Shown: in pieces, positions 17,040 to 25,475 of the stretch
Layout: the number at the start of each line of letters is the position of its first letter
Position numbering within the stretch: position 1 is the first letter of the stretch
Source: Amycolatopsis sp. CA-230715
Lineage (GTDB): Bacteria > Actinomycetota > Actinomycetes > Mycobacteriales > Pseudonocardiaceae
Length of the DNA stretch: 64,000 bases
Direction of reading: 5' to 3'
Assembly: GCF_018736145.1 (NCBI RefSeq)
Contig: NZ_CP059997.1
Coordinates: 10,291,501 to 10,355,500 of the forward strand
The notes under the pieces: model-generated
Database searches by the model: none
What the model saw: the letters and a program-made list of their open reading frames with translations, nothing else
What the model was told of the DNA's origin: nothing
Translations under genes and position numbers: made by a program

Positions 17040-17387
17040 ATGGCGGACATCCTCGACTTCCACCGGAACCGCACCCCGGACCGCGAGCCCGACCCCGAGC
17101 CCGAACCGCTGTGGCGCGAGGCCCTCGGCAGGAGCCTGCGCGGGATGCGGGAAGACCGCGGCGGTCGCCTCGTCGACATCGCGGAGCGGGCCGGGATCTC
17201 ACCCCAGTACCTGTCCGAGATCGAACGCGGTCTCAAGGAGCCGTCGAGCGAGATGATCGCCGCGGTCACCGGCGCGCTCGGGATCGGCCTGCCCGACCTG
17301 CTCACCGGGATCGCGGGCGAGGTCAGGCGGTACCACCACCCGCGTCCCGTGCGCCGCCCGGCCGGCCCGCTGCTGATGGCGGCCTGA
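17040..17387 (+). CDS. ClgR/PopR-like XRE regulator of the clpP pair
   Basis: 115 residues from ATG 17040. The helix-turn-helix (LVDIAERAGISPQYLSEIER then GLKEPSSEM) is that of ClgR/PopR, the actinobacterial activators of clp protease genes. A short acidic-proline N-terminus precedes it. The chain ends with ...LLMAA; in Streptomyces PopR, C-terminal alanines direct degradation by ClpP, giving feedback control. It is convergent with the clpP pair (5 bp between stops), the neighbourhood known for popR-clpP3-clpP4. A ClgR-type box lies upstream of both units. Confidence 0.8.
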   Translation: MADILDFHRNRTPDREPDPEPEPLWREALGRSLRGMREDRGGRLVDIAERAGISPQYLSEIERGLKEPSSEMIAAVTGALGIGLPDLLTGIAGEVRRYHHPRPVRRPAGPLLMAA

Positions 17388-17391
17388 CCGG

Positions 17392-17982
17392 TCAGGGCCG
17401 GTGGTCGATGATCGTGTCCGCGAGCCCGTAGGCGACCGCGCCCGCCGCGTCGAACACGCGGTCGCGGTCGGTGTCGTGCCGCAGGTCCGCGACCTCGCGG
17501 CCGGTGTGCGCCGAGAGGATCTCCTCCAGCTGGGTGCGCACCCGCACCACCTCGTCGGCCTGCAGGATCAGGTCCGGGATGGTGCCGCGGCCCTGCGCCG
17601 CGGGCTGGTGCAGCACCACCCTGGTGTGGGGCAGCACCGAGCGGTGCCCCGACTCCCCCGCGGCCAGCAGCACCGCGCTCGCCGCGACGGCCTGCCCGAC
17701 GCACGTCGTCGCCACCGGCGCCTTGATGAACCGCATCGTGTCGTACAGCGCGAGCATCGCGGACGGGTCGCCGCCCTCGGAGTTGATGTACAGGTTGATG
17801 TGCTGGTCCGGATCGTCCGCCTCCAGGTGCAGCAACTGGGCGATCAGGGCGTTCGCCACCCCGGAGTCGATCGCGGTGCCGAGGTAGACGATCCGCGACG
17901 ACAGCAGGTGCGAGTAGACGTCCATGACCCGCTCGCCGCGCACGTCCCGCGTGATGACGTTGGGAATCGTGTAGGTGCTCAC
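17392..17982 (-). CDS. clpP: ClpP-family subunit with Ala at the catalytic Ser position
   Basis: 196 residues. GTG 17982 overlaps the upstream clpP stop (GTGA). It aligns along its length with ClpP: INSEGGDPSAMLALYDTM, then GQAVAASAVLLAAG, LPHTRVVLHQP and HDTDRDRVF. In active ClpPs the strand reads GQAAS with Ser as nucleophile; here that codon is GCG (Ala100) and the nearest Ser is two residues later (Ser102). His125 and the Asp region are kept. It is therefore probably a non-catalytic or altered subunit of a mixed ClpP tetradecamer formed with the subunit encoded just upstream. Confidence 0.88.
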   Translation of the reverse strand: MSTYTIPNVITRDVRGERVMDVYSHLLSSRIVYLGTAIDSGVANALIAQLLHLEADDPDQHINLYINSEGGDPSAMLALYDTMRFIKAPVATTCVGQAVAASAVLLAAGESGHRSVLPHTRVVLHQPAAQGRGTIPDLILQADEVVRVRTQLEEILSAHTGREVADLRHDTDRDRVFDAAGAVAYGLADTIIDHRP

Positions 17983-18605
17983 GCGCGCGCTCCCGCCGCC
18001 GTGCCGAGTCCGAGCCGGTGCGTGCGCACGGGCACCACCTGGTCCAGCGAGTCGACGATGTGGTCGATGAAGCCGTATTCGCGCGCCTGCCCGGTGGTGA
18101 ACCAGCGGTCGTGCAGCGAGTCGGCGAAGATCTTCTCGACGGGCTGGCCGGTGTCCTCGGCGATGAGGCCCAGCACGGTGTCCCTGGTGTGCCGCAGGTC
18201 GTCCGCCTGCACCTCCACCTCGACCGCCGAACCGCTGATCCCCGCCGAACCCTGGTGCATCAGGATGCGCGCGTGCGGCAGGGCGAAGCGCTTCCCGGGA
18301 GTGCCCGCGGAAAGCAGGAACTGCCCCGCGCTGCACGCCAGCCCCAACGTCACCGTGACCACGTCGCACGGCACGAGCCGCATCACGTCGCGGATGGCCA
18401 GCATCGCGGGCACCGACCCGCCGGGAGAATGGATCCACAGCGCGATGTCCTTGCGCTGGTCTTCGCTCGCGAGCGCGAGCAGCTGGGTGGCGAGCACGGT
18501 CCCGTTGTCGTCGTCGAGCGTGCCGTCGAGGACCAGCACGCGCTGGCTGTAGAACCGTTCCCGCAGCTGCCGGTCGAAGAGGGGCTGCTTGTCGTCGTTC
18601 GTCAT
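17979..18605 (-). CDS. clpP: ATP-dependent Clp protease proteolytic subunit
   Basis: 208 residues from ATG 18605. Ser92 (GLACSAGQF) and His117 (ARILMHQGS) are in place, with Asp candidates in ADSLHDRW. The substrate-binding strand IHSPGGSVPAML is typical. It is the first gene of a two-gene operon with the Ala100 variant, and a ClgR-type box lies 44 bp upstream. In Streptomyces the homologous clpP3-clpP4 operon is a backup protease induced when ClpP1P2 fails; the same role is inferred here. Confidence 0.93.
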   Translation of the reverse strand: MTNDDKQPLFDRQLRERFYSQRVLVLDGTLDDDNGTVLATQLLALASEDQRKDIALWIHSPGGSVPAMLAIRDVMRLVPCDVVTVTLGLACSAGQFLLSAGTPGKRFALPHARILMHQGSAGISGSAVEVEVQADDLRHTRDTVLGLIAEDTGQPVEKIFADSLHDRWFTTGQAREYGFIDHIVDSLDQVVPVRTHRLGLGTAAGARA

Positions 18606-18648
18606 GCCACGACCATGCCTCCCGCACGGGCGGGTTCGCCGCTTTCTC

Positions 18649-18659
18649 CGCTGTGAGCG
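18649..18659. promoter_or_regulatory. ClgR-type box before the clpP pair
   Basis: CGCTGTGAGCG (reverse CGCTCACAGCG) fits CGCY-NAN-RGCG and lies inside a longer TCCGCT-GTG-AGCGGA palindrome (18647-18661). It is 44 bp from the clpP start, the same spacing as the site before the regulator gene. Confidence 0.7.
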
Positions 18660-18661
18660 GA

Positions 18662-19630
18662 TCAGCTCTCAGCAGCGTCCGTCCACTGTGGAAGCGCGCG
18701 AACGGTGGCCAGGTACTCGGCGGCGAGCGCGCGCACGATCTCGGCCGCGGGAAGCACTTCGTCGACGAGGCCCGCGCTTTGGCCCGCTTCGATCTTGCCG
18801 TTGTCGATGTCGCCGTCGAACGCGGCCATCTTCAAGGTGGACTCGGCGAATCGGACCCGGCGGTCCTCGACGCTCGCGCCGTCGCGTTCGAGCTTCGCCA
18901 TCTCGCGGGTGAACGTGTTGGGCAGCGCGCGGATGACACCCAGTTCCCTGCCCAGCGGCTGGGCGTCGGACACCGACGCGGACAGCACCGCGCGCTGGTA
19001 CGCGGGATGGACGTTCGCCTCGGCGCTGGCCAGGAACCTCGTGCCGAACTGCGCCGCGCCGGCACCGAGCGCGAGCGCCGCGGCCAATCCCGCCCCGTCG
19101 GCGAAACCACCGGACGCGATGAGCGGCAGCCCCGGTACCGCGCGGGCGACGGCACGGACGATCACCAGCGTGGACACCAGATCCGGCGGCGGGTGCCCGC
19201 CCGCTTCGGCGCCGACCACGACCAGGCCGTCCACTCCGGCATCGGCCGCCTTGCGCGCGTGCTCGGCGCTCGCGACGACGTGCAGGCACACGGTGCCCGC
19301 GGCGCGGAACCGGTCGAGGTAGCGCCGCGGCCCGCCCTGCGAGGCGATCAGGACCGGGATCCGTTCCGCCACCAACAGGTCCATCGCCTCCTCGGCGCCC
19401 TTGCGGTAGAGCGGGAGGTTGACCGCGAACGGGTGGTCGGTGCCCGCGCGCAGCGCCCGCACCGCGTCGCGGAGGTCGCCCGGCCGCATCGGCCCGGCGG
19501 CGAGCACGCCGAGGCCGCCCGCGCGGGACACCGCCAGCGGCAGCTCCGGCGCGGACGAGGCCCAGGACATCCCGGCCTGCACGATCGGAAGGTCGATGCC
19601 GAGCAGCCGCGTGACGTCCGTGGCGATCAT
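18662..19630 (-). CDS. Nitronate monooxygenase-family FMN enzyme
   Basis: 322 residues from ATG 19630, overlapping the acyl-CoA ligase stop (ATGA). It shows the NMO/2-nitropropane dioxygenase TIM-barrel motifs: PIVQAGMSW at the N-terminus, the GAEAGGH flavin loop and the phosphate-binding ASGGFADGAG. The family oxidises nitronates, but related members reduce enoyl-acyl carriers or act on other acids. It ends an operon of CoA-linked enzymes, so a role in that pathway, perhaps reduction or oxidation of an acyl-CoA intermediate, is possible. Confidence 0.87.
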   Translation of the reverse strand: MIATDVTRLLGIDLPIVQAGMSWASSAPELPLAVSRAGGLGVLAAGPMRPGDLRDAVRALRAGTDHPFAVNLPLYRKGAEEAMDLLVAERIPVLIASQGGPRRYLDRFRAAGTVCLHVVASAEHARKAADAGVDGLVVVGAEAGGHPPPDLVSTLVIVRAVARAVPGLPLIASGGFADGAGLAAALALGAGAAQFGTRFLASAEANVHPAYQRAVLSASVSDAQPLGRELGVIRALPNTFTREMAKLERDGASVEDRRVRFAESTLKMAAFDGDIDNGKIEAGQSAGLVDEVLPAAEIVRALAAEYLATVRALPQWTDAAES

Positions 19631-21246
19631 CGGGCGTCCAGGAGCCGCACGGCGTGCTCGGCGAGCTGCTTCTTCTGGATCTTCGCGCTCGCGGTCATCC
19701 CGATCCCTTCGAACCCATCGACGATCCGCAGGTGGTGCGGGACCTTGAAGCCCGCCATCTCGCCACGGCACCAGTCGAGCAACTCCCCCGGCGAAGGATC
19801 CGCGCTGCCGTTGAGGACCACGAAGGCGAACGGGACTTCCACGAGCCGTTCGTCCGGCACGCCGACCACCGCGGCCTGGCGGATCGCCGGATGGCGGTGC
19901 AGCACGGCTTCGACCTCGGTTGGCGCGACGTTCTCGCCGCCGACCCTGATGAGTTCCTTGGCCCTGCCGGTGAACAGCAGGCGCCCGTCGGCGCGCAGGA
20001 CGCCGAGATCGCCGGTGGACAGCCAGCCGTCGTCGTCGAGCACGGCCGCGGTCTGCTCCGGCATCGCGTAGTAGCCGCGCATCACGTTCCACCCGCGAAC
20101 CAGGATTTCGCCCTGCTGCCCCGGTTCCGCGTCGGCACCGGTGACCAGGTCGCGCACGCGCACGGACACCCCGGGCTCCGGCGGCATGCTGCCGTCCACC
20201 CGCAGGCGCTCGTCCTCCCACCACGCCGACTGCGCGACGTTGGGCGATGCCTCCGACAACCCGTAGCCGACCACGGTTTCCGCGGCGCCGAGTTCGTCGA
20301 TCACGCGCCGCACCACCGTCGGCGACGCCGCGAGCCAGGCGCCGCGGAGGCTGAGGCGGTACTCGTCGCGGTCCGGGTGGTTGAGCAGCATCAGGGCGAT
20401 GGTGTCGTTCCCGGCGAAGTGCGTGCACCGCTCGTCGGCGAGCAGGCGCAACGCGGTCTCGGGCACGAACCGCTCCGCGGTGACCAAAGTGGACAGTTGC
20501 TGGATACAGGCCAGTATGGACAGTGTCGTGCCCGCGACGTGGAAGAACGGGCGCCCGCTGTAGAACCGGTCGCCCGCGTGCAACCCGAGCCTGGTGCCGG
20601 AGAAGAACGCGTCGGCGCACATGTTCCGGTGCGTGAGCAGCACGCCCTTGGGGAACGAGGTGGTGCCCGAGGTGAACTGGACGAGCGCGACATCGTCGGG
20701 GTCGCTGCACGCCTCGACCGGCTCGCCCGCGCCCGAGGTGAACTCGTCCCAGCCGAGCGCGCCCGCGGGCACGTCCTCGCCGAGCACGACGACCCGCGCC
20801 AGCCGGGGCAGGTTCGGGTCGGGCAGCTCCTTTTCCACCGCGGGGCAGATTTCCCGCAGCATCGCGGTGAACTCCGAGCTGAGCACCTTCTCCGCCAGGA
20901 ACAGCAGCTTGACGTCCGACTGGCGTAGCGCGTACTCCAGTTCCGGCGCCTTGAAGCGGGTGTTCACCGGCACGGTCACCGCGCCGAGCGAGGTGACGGC
21001 GAGGAACAGCGCGACCCAGCGGGGACCGTTGCCGAGGCAGAGTCCGATGTGGTCACCGCGTTCGACGCCCACGCGGTGCAGCGCGGAACGCAGGGCTGCC
21101 ACCTGCTCGGCCAGTTCGGCGTAGGTGACGCGTTCGTGCGCGTGGACCACGGCCTCGACCTCGGGCACCACGGCCGCCGCGCGGCGCAGCGCTTCGTCCG
21201 TCGTGAGTGGACAGACGCCGGTCAGGTCCAGTGCTTCCAGGTCCAT
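19627..21246 (-). CDS. Acyl-CoA ligase (AMP-forming)
   Basis: 539 residues from ATG 21246, which has GGGGAG 8 bp upstream; a GTG at 21255 overlapping the previous stop is the alternative. The ANL-family motifs are clear: FTSGTTSFPKG (P-loop), YGLSEASPN, STGDLGVLRADG and a C-terminal KIQKKQL lysine. It activates a carboxylic acid to the CoA thioester. Neighbours are two enoyl-CoA hydratases, a class III CoA-transferase and an HMG-CoA-lyase-like enzyme, all in one coupled operon. Substrate is unknown. Confidence 0.93.
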   Translation of the reverse strand: MDLEALDLTGVCPLTTDEALRRAAAVVPEVEAVVHAHERVTYAELAEQVAALRSALHRVGVERGDHIGLCLGNGPRWVALFLAVTSLGAVTVPVNTRFKAPELEYALRQSDVKLLFLAEKVLSSEFTAMLREICPAVEKELPDPNLPRLARVVVLGEDVPAGALGWDEFTSGAGEPVEACSDPDDVALVQFTSGTTSFPKGVLLTHRNMCADAFFSGTRLGLHAGDRFYSGRPFFHVAGTTLSILACIQQLSTLVTAERFVPETALRLLADERCTHFAGNDTIALMLLNHPDRDEYRLSLRGAWLAASPTVVRRVIDELGAAETVVGYGLSEASPNVAQSAWWEDERLRVDGSMPPEPGVSVRVRDLVTGADAEPGQQGEILVRGWNVMRGYYAMPEQTAAVLDDDGWLSTGDLGVLRADGRLLFTGRAKELIRVGGENVAPTEVEAVLHRHPAIRQAAVVGVPDERLVEVPFAFVVLNGSADPSPGELLDWCRGEMAGFKVPHHLRIVDGFEGIGMTASAKIQKKQLAEHAVRLLDAR

Positions 21247-21251
21247 CGCGC

Positions 21252-22001
21252 TCACTCCCCGCTCCGATCCGCGAACTCGGCCACGCCCCGCCGCCAGCCG
21301 CCGTCGGCGAGGTTCCGCTCGATCGCGGCGAGTTCGATGCGGATGCCGGTGGTCAGCGCCGCCTCCTCGCCGAGATCGACCGACTGCTTGGTCAGGCTCA
21401 GCGCGAGCGGCGGCGCGGCCACGATCGCCTCGACCGTCTCCGCCACCAGTCTCTCCAGTTCCCCGGCCGCCGCAAGCCGGGTCACCAGGCCGAGCCGGGT
21501 GGCTTCGACGGCGTCCACGACCCGGCCGGTGAACAGGATTTCCTTCGCGCGCCGCTTGCCGATGACCCGCTGCAGCCGTTGCGTGGCGCCGACCGTGCCC
21601 CAATGTGGTTCGGGGAAGCGGAAGGTCGCCGCCTCGGAGGCGAGCACGAAGTCGCAGCTCATCGCGATCTCGCCGCCGGAGCCGACCACGGGTCCGTCCA
21701 CCACGGCGAGCACCGGCTTCCCGCAGCGTTCGATCGTTTCGTAGGCGGCGAACGAGGCGAGCCTGCGACGGCGGACCCAGGTCTCGTCCTTTTCCTTGCG
21801 CTCCTTGAGATCCGCGCCCGCGCAGAAGACCGGGCCGTCCGCCTTGAGCACGACCGCGCGCACGCCGTCGTCGGCGTCGAGGTCGGCGAAGATCTCGCGC
21901 AACGCCGTGCACATCGGGAGGTTCAGCGCGTTGCGCGCCTCCGGGCGGTTCAGGGTCACCTCGGCGACCCCCGCCTCCTCGCGCACCAGCACCGGGTCCA
22001 C
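21252..22001 (-). CDS. Enoyl-CoA hydratase/isomerase family protein (first paralogue)
   Basis: 249 residues from GTG 22001, one base after the CoA-transferase stop. Crotonase signatures are present: GPVFCAGADLKE and an oxyanion region GPVVGSGGEIAMSCDF, then EPHWGTVGATQRL. It lacks a clear pair of hydratase Glu residues at the usual positions, so isomerase, hydrolase or other crotonase activity is possible. It belongs to the CoA operon between the CoA-transferase and the ligase. Confidence 0.88.
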   Translation of the reverse strand: MDPVLVREEAGVAEVTLNRPEARNALNLPMCTALREIFADLDADDGVRAVVLKADGPVFCAGADLKERKEKDETWVRRRRLASFAAYETIERCGKPVLAVVDGPVVGSGGEIAMSCDFVLASEAATFRFPEPHWGTVGATQRLQRVIGKRRAKEILFTGRVVDAVEATRLGLVTRLAAAGELERLVAETVEAIVAAPPLALSLTKQSVDLGEEAALTTGIRIELAAIERNLADGGWRRGVAEFADRSGE

Positions 22002-22002
22002 T

Positions 22003-23190
22003 TCAGATCACCTCTTCCTCGCGCAGCGCCGTGATTTCCGTTGTGGACAGACCCAGGTACGAAGCCAGCACCGCGCCGGTGTCGGCGCCGAGCCGCGGCG
22101 GCACGGCGGGTTCCGGGTCTTCGTACCCGGCCATCCGCAACGGGGTGCGCAACGCCGGGAAGCGCCCCTCGGCGGGGTGGTCGAAGTGCCCGACCATGCC
22201 GCGCGCCACGGTGTTCGGGTCGTCGAGGGCCTCGCGGACGGAGTTGACCTCGCCGACCGGGACGTCGCGGTCGCGCAGCGCACGGGCGAGGTCGGCCCGC
22301 GGCCGCTGCGCGAAGGCCGCGCGGAGCGCTCCGAGGACTCGCTCCCGCTGGCCGAGACGTCCGGCGTTCGCGGACAGGTCGGGATCGGCCAGCAGATCGG
22401 TGAGGCCGAGCACCTCGCACAGCGGGCGCCAGTGCTGATCGCTTGCGCTGAGGTGGAGCCACCGGCCGTCGCGGCACTGGAACGCCGCCGAGGGCACCCG
22501 GCCCGGATGCTGCGTGCCCTGCCGCACGGGATCCTCGCCGTAGGCGAACACCCTGGCCGCGGCCAGCGCCAGCAGGCTCACCTGGACGTCCATCATCGCC
22601 ACGTCCACATGGGACCCTCGCCCCGACGTGCCGCGCCCGACGAGCCCGGTGAGCACGGCGATCGCCGTCCACAGCCCGGAAGCGAGGTCGGAGATCGGGA
22701 CGCCCGCCTTCGCGGGCGGGGTGTCCGGGTGCCCGGTCAGGTGCATGATCCCGGACAGGGCTTGGAAGATCGTGTCGTAGCCCTTGCGGTCGCGGTAGGG
22801 CCCGTCCTGCCCGAACCCGGTGTTCGACACGTACACCAGCCCCGGGTTCACAGTGGACAGTGCCTCGTAGCCGAGCCCCATCCCGTCCAGTGTGCCGGGC
22901 AGGAAGTTCTCCACCACCACGTCGGCCTTGGCGGCGAGATCGCGGGCGATCCCCCTACCCCGCTCGGATTTCAGGTCGAGCGTGATCGAGCGCTTCCCCC
23001 GGTTGAACGCGAAGAAGTACGCGCTCTCCCCCGCGGGCAGGCGGGGTTCCCAGCCGCGCGACTCGTCGCCGCGACCGGGACGCTCCACTTTGAGCACGGT
23101 GGCACCGAGTTCGGCGAGGCACTGGGTGGCCAGCGGCGCGGCCAGCACCCGGGAGAAGTCGAGAACGGTGATGCCCGACAACGGTTTCAT
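22003..23190 (-). CDS. CaiB/BaiF-type class III CoA-transferase
   Basis: 395 residues from ATG 23190 (ATGA overlap with the upstream crotonase). Family features include the N-terminal GITVLDFSRVLAAPLATQCL, VVVENFLPGTLDGMGLGYE and ISDLASGLWTAIAVL, where the Asp is the catalytic candidate. Such enzymes move CoA between acids by a ping-pong aspartyl-CoA mechanism. Paired with an AMP-forming ligase in the same operon, it suggests two acids are activated or exchanged in the pathway. Confidence 0.93.
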   Translation of the reverse strand: MKPLSGITVLDFSRVLAAPLATQCLAELGATVLKVERPGRGDESRGWEPRLPAGESAYFFAFNRGKRSITLDLKSERGRGIARDLAAKADVVVENFLPGTLDGMGLGYEALSTVNPGLVYVSNTGFGQDGPYRDRKGYDTIFQALSGIMHLTGHPDTPPAKAGVPISDLASGLWTAIAVLTGLVGRGTSGRGSHVDVAMMDVQVSLLALAAARVFAYGEDPVRQGTQHPGRVPSAAFQCRDGRWLHLSASDQHWRPLCEVLGLTDLLADPDLSANAGRLGQRERVLGALRAAFAQRPRADLARALRDRDVPVGEVNSVREALDDPNTVARGMVGHFDHPAEGRFPALRTPLRMAGYEDPEPAVPPRLGADTGAVLASYLGLSTTEITALREEEVI

Positions 23191-23918
23191 CGGCGCTCCC
23201 GGAACCCGCGCATGATCACGTTGACGTCCCGGCCCGCCCGCATCGCCTCGGCGTAGGGCAGATCAGCGACCCGGTGGAAGAGCGTCTTCGTCGCGGCCAT
23301 CGCCAGCGGGCTGGCTTCGGCCCACCGGTGGGCGATCCGCAGGCCCTCGCCGAGCAGGTCGCCCGGTTCGGCGACGCGGTTGGCCAGGCCGAGGTCGAGC
23401 ATCTCCGCCGCGGTCAGCATCCGGCCGAGGCTGATCAGCTCGAAGGCCAGCTTGGGCCCGAGCTGGCGCTGCAGGCCGGTCATCACCACCGCGGGGACGA
23501 TCGAGTGCTTCATCTCCGGGTAGCCGAACTTCACGTCGGCCGCCACCACGGTCATGTCGGCGCCGATCGCCAGTCCCGCTCCCCCGCCGACCGCCGCGCC
23601 CTGCACGACGGAGACCACCGGGGTGGACAGCTCGCGCAGCAGCGACTGGGTCCGGCTGGTCAGCTCGGCCCGCGCCAGCACCGCGGCGGGGTTGTCCGGG
23701 GTCAAATGCCCGAACTCCGACAGGTCCGCGCCGGCGCAGAACCCGCGCCCGCTCCCGGCCAGCACCAGCGCGCGGACCCCCTCGTCGCGGTCGGCTTCGA
23801 GCAGCGCGTCGTGCAATGCCGTGGTGAGCGCGGTGTTCAGCGCGTTGAGCTTCTCGGGGCGGTTGAGCCGCAGCACGCGCACCGCCCCCTCGTCCTCGCT
23901 GAGTAGGACCTCAGGCAT
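23187..23918 (-). CDS. Enoyl-CoA hydratase/isomerase family protein (second paralogue)
   Basis: 243 residues. ATG 23918 overlaps the HMG-CoA-lyase-like stop by 8 bp. Crotonase motifs are GRGFCAGADLSEF and VVQGAAVGGGAGLAIGADM, then FGYPEMKHSIVPA. The oxyanion glycine pair is intact. It is the second gene of the operon and distinct in sequence from the other crotonase, so the two probably catalyse different steps. Confidence 0.9.
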   Translation of the reverse strand: MPEVLLSEDEGAVRVLRLNRPEKLNALNTALTTALHDALLEADRDEGVRALVLAGSGRGFCAGADLSEFGHLTPDNPAAVLARAELTSRTQSLLRELSTPVVSVVQGAAVGGGAGLAIGADMTVVAADVKFGYPEMKHSIVPAVVMTGLQRQLGPKLAFELISLGRMLTAAEMLDLGLANRVAEPGDLLGEGLRIAHRWAEASPLAMAATKTLFHRVADLPYAEAMRAGRDVNVIMRGFRERR

Positions 23919-24837
23919 CGAGTTTCTCCTTCCGGCCCTTGGCCACCATGCTGTACAGCTCGCGGCCCAGTGCCCGCTCGCAGAGTTCGGACGCCGCCGC
24001 GACACGGTCCGGGTCCAGTCCGGTGTCGACGCCCATCGCCTCGAAGAGGGCGACCAGGTCCTCGGTGCAGGCGTTCCCGGTGAGCCCTTGCCCGTAGGCG
24101 ATCCGGGCGGGATGCCCGCCGACACCGCCGAACGCCGTGTCGAAGTGGCGGCAGCCCGCGTCCAGCGCGGCAACGCAGTTGGCGAGCGCGGTCCCGCGCG
24201 TGTTGTGCATATGGGCCACCACGGGGATCCCGACCCCGGCCCGCGCGATCCGCCGGTAGAGATCGGCGACGGTACGGGGAGTGGCCGCGCCGATCGTGTC
24301 GCCGAGGGTGATCAGCCCGGCGCCGAGTTCGGCGAAGCGGACGATGTCGGCGACGACCGAGCCGGGGTCGACGGCGCCGTCGAAGGGGCAGCCGAACGCG
24401 ACCGACACGACGCCGACCAGGGTGAACCTCCCCCGCGCGAGCCGGGTCATCTCCGCGACGTTCTCCCATTGGGCGGCGCGGGTGGTGCGCAGGTTGCGCG
24501 CGGTGTGCCCTTCGGTCGCCGAAACCAGGAAGCTCAGTTCCTCGGCCCCGCGACCGGCGTCGAGGTCCGCGATCGCGCGCCGCACGGCCCGCGGGTTGGG
24601 GCAGGTCGCCTTGTACGCGACGCCCTCGGCCACGGGAAGGCCCGCGAGCACCTCGGACGCGTCGGCGAACGCCGGGACGTGGCGCGGGTGGCTGTAGCTC
24701 GTGGCTTCGATGCGGCGGAACCCCGCCGCGGTGAACGCGGCGACCAGGTCGAGCTTCGTTCCGGTGGGCACGAACCCGGTCTCGTGCTGCAACCCGTCGC
24801 GGGCGAAGCACTCGCAGATCGTCACGCGGTCTGCCAT
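23911..24837 (-). CDS. HMG-CoA lyase-like enzyme
   Basis: 308 residues from ATG 24837 with AGGAGG upstream. The fold is the DRE-TIM metallolyase: the N-terminal CECFARDGLQHE in place of the usual PRDGLQ, GDTIGAATPRTV, HMHNTRGTALAN and a GCPFDG loop. The C-terminal FGGVGGHPARIAYG glycine loop is present but the lyase Cys is not in its usual spot. HMG-CoA lyases cleave 3-hydroxy-3-methylacyl-CoAs to acetyl-CoA or a homologue. It is the first gene of the operon, 45 bp behind the MarR-type operator at 24882. Confidence 0.87.
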   Translation of the reverse strand: MADRVTICECFARDGLQHETGFVPTGTKLDLVAAFTAAGFRRIEATSYSHPRHVPAFADASEVLAGLPVAEGVAYKATCPNPRAVRRAIADLDAGRGAEELSFLVSATEGHTARNLRTTRAAQWENVAEMTRLARGRFTLVGVVSVAFGCPFDGAVDPGSVVADIVRFAELGAGLITLGDTIGAATPRTVADLYRRIARAGVGIPVVAHMHNTRGTALANCVAALDAGCRHFDTAFGGVGGHPARIAYGQGLTGNACTEDLVALFEAMGVDTGLDPDRVAAASELCERALGRELYSMVAKGRKEKLDA

Positions 24838-24881
24838 CGACCACCTCCTGGGGATCAGTCCTCCCAGGAGTACCGGAGTGG

Positions 24882-24898
24882 TGTTGATAATGTCAACA
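24882..24898. promoter_or_regulatory. MarR-type operator, CoA operon
   Basis: TGTTGA-TAATG-TCAACA is a perfect 6-bp-arm palindrome directly after the marR stop codon and 45 bp before the HMG-CoA-lyase-like ATG. It shows that the CoA operon has its own promoter. Near-identical copies lie at 25398 and 35220. Confidence 0.78.
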
Positions 24899-24899
24899 G

Positions 24900-25352
24900 T
24901 TAGAGCGACTCCTGGCTCTCCAACGCCTTCGCCAGCTTGCCGAGCTTGTCCAACGCGGAGTCCAGGGCCTCGCGTTCGGCGGCGCTCAGGCACACCAGGA
25001 ACGCGTCGTTGCGCTCGTTCGCCGCCTCGATCAGCCCCTGGTAGACGGATTTCCCCTTGCGGCTCAGTGACAGCCGGGTGCTGCGCCCGGCACCGGACTC
25101 GCGGACCAGCAGGCCGCGTTCGTCCAGTTTGGCCACCACCCTGCTCATCTGCGCCTTGTCCAGCCCGGCCCGCGCGGCGAGCCGGTTCAGCGTGAGCGTC
25201 GAATCCTCGCCGAGCAGGGCGAGTGTCCGCCATTCGCCGAGGCTGACGTCGAAGTCGCGGCGGTAGCGGGTGGCCGCGCTGCGCGAGATCGCGTTGGCGA
25301 CCCGGTGCATCCGGTACGACAGCAGCTCGGAGATGGGAAGCAGCGTGCTCAT
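24900..25352 (-). CDS. MarR-family regulator
   Basis: 150 residues from ATG 25352. The winged-helix domain is typical: LTLNRLAARAGLDKAQMSRV, then VAKLDERGLLVRESG and the wing STRLSLSRKGK. It lies between the CoA operon (same strand) and the MFS permease (divergent). The same 17-bp palindrome occurs on both sides of it and before the aldehyde dehydrogenase operon 10 kb away, so it is the probable regulator of all three units. The ligand may be a CoA thioester or the free acid. Confidence 0.93.
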   Translation of the reverse strand: MSTLLPISELLSYRMHRVANAISRSAATRYRRDFDVSLGEWRTLALLGEDSTLTLNRLAARAGLDKAQMSRVVAKLDERGLLVRESGAGRSTRLSLSRKGKSVYQGLIEAANERNDAFLVCLSAAEREALDSALDKLGKLAKALESQESL

Positions 25353-25397
25353 CCCGTGATTCTAGGCCACCGTTCGCGGCCACGGCCCCAGCACCGG

Positions 25398-25414
25398 TGT
25401 TGACATTCACAACA
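25398..25414. promoter_or_regulatory. MarR-type operator, marR/MFS divergent promoter
   Basis: TGTTGA-CATTC-ACAACA matches the 17-bp site at 24882 with one arm mismatch. It lies 45 bp upstream of the marR ATG and 61 bp before the MFS GTG. Confidence 0.72.
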
Positions 25415-25475
25415 GACGGACTGAGACTCGGGTCCGGCACCGGACGTGCCACCCCACCGATCCCGGAGTGAGACA

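Noticed and set aside
20485..22870. Scattered AGTGGAC/CAGTGGAC words in the CoA operon
   Set aside because: They fall at Ser/Thr-Val-Asp codons and show no consistent spacing or promoter position.
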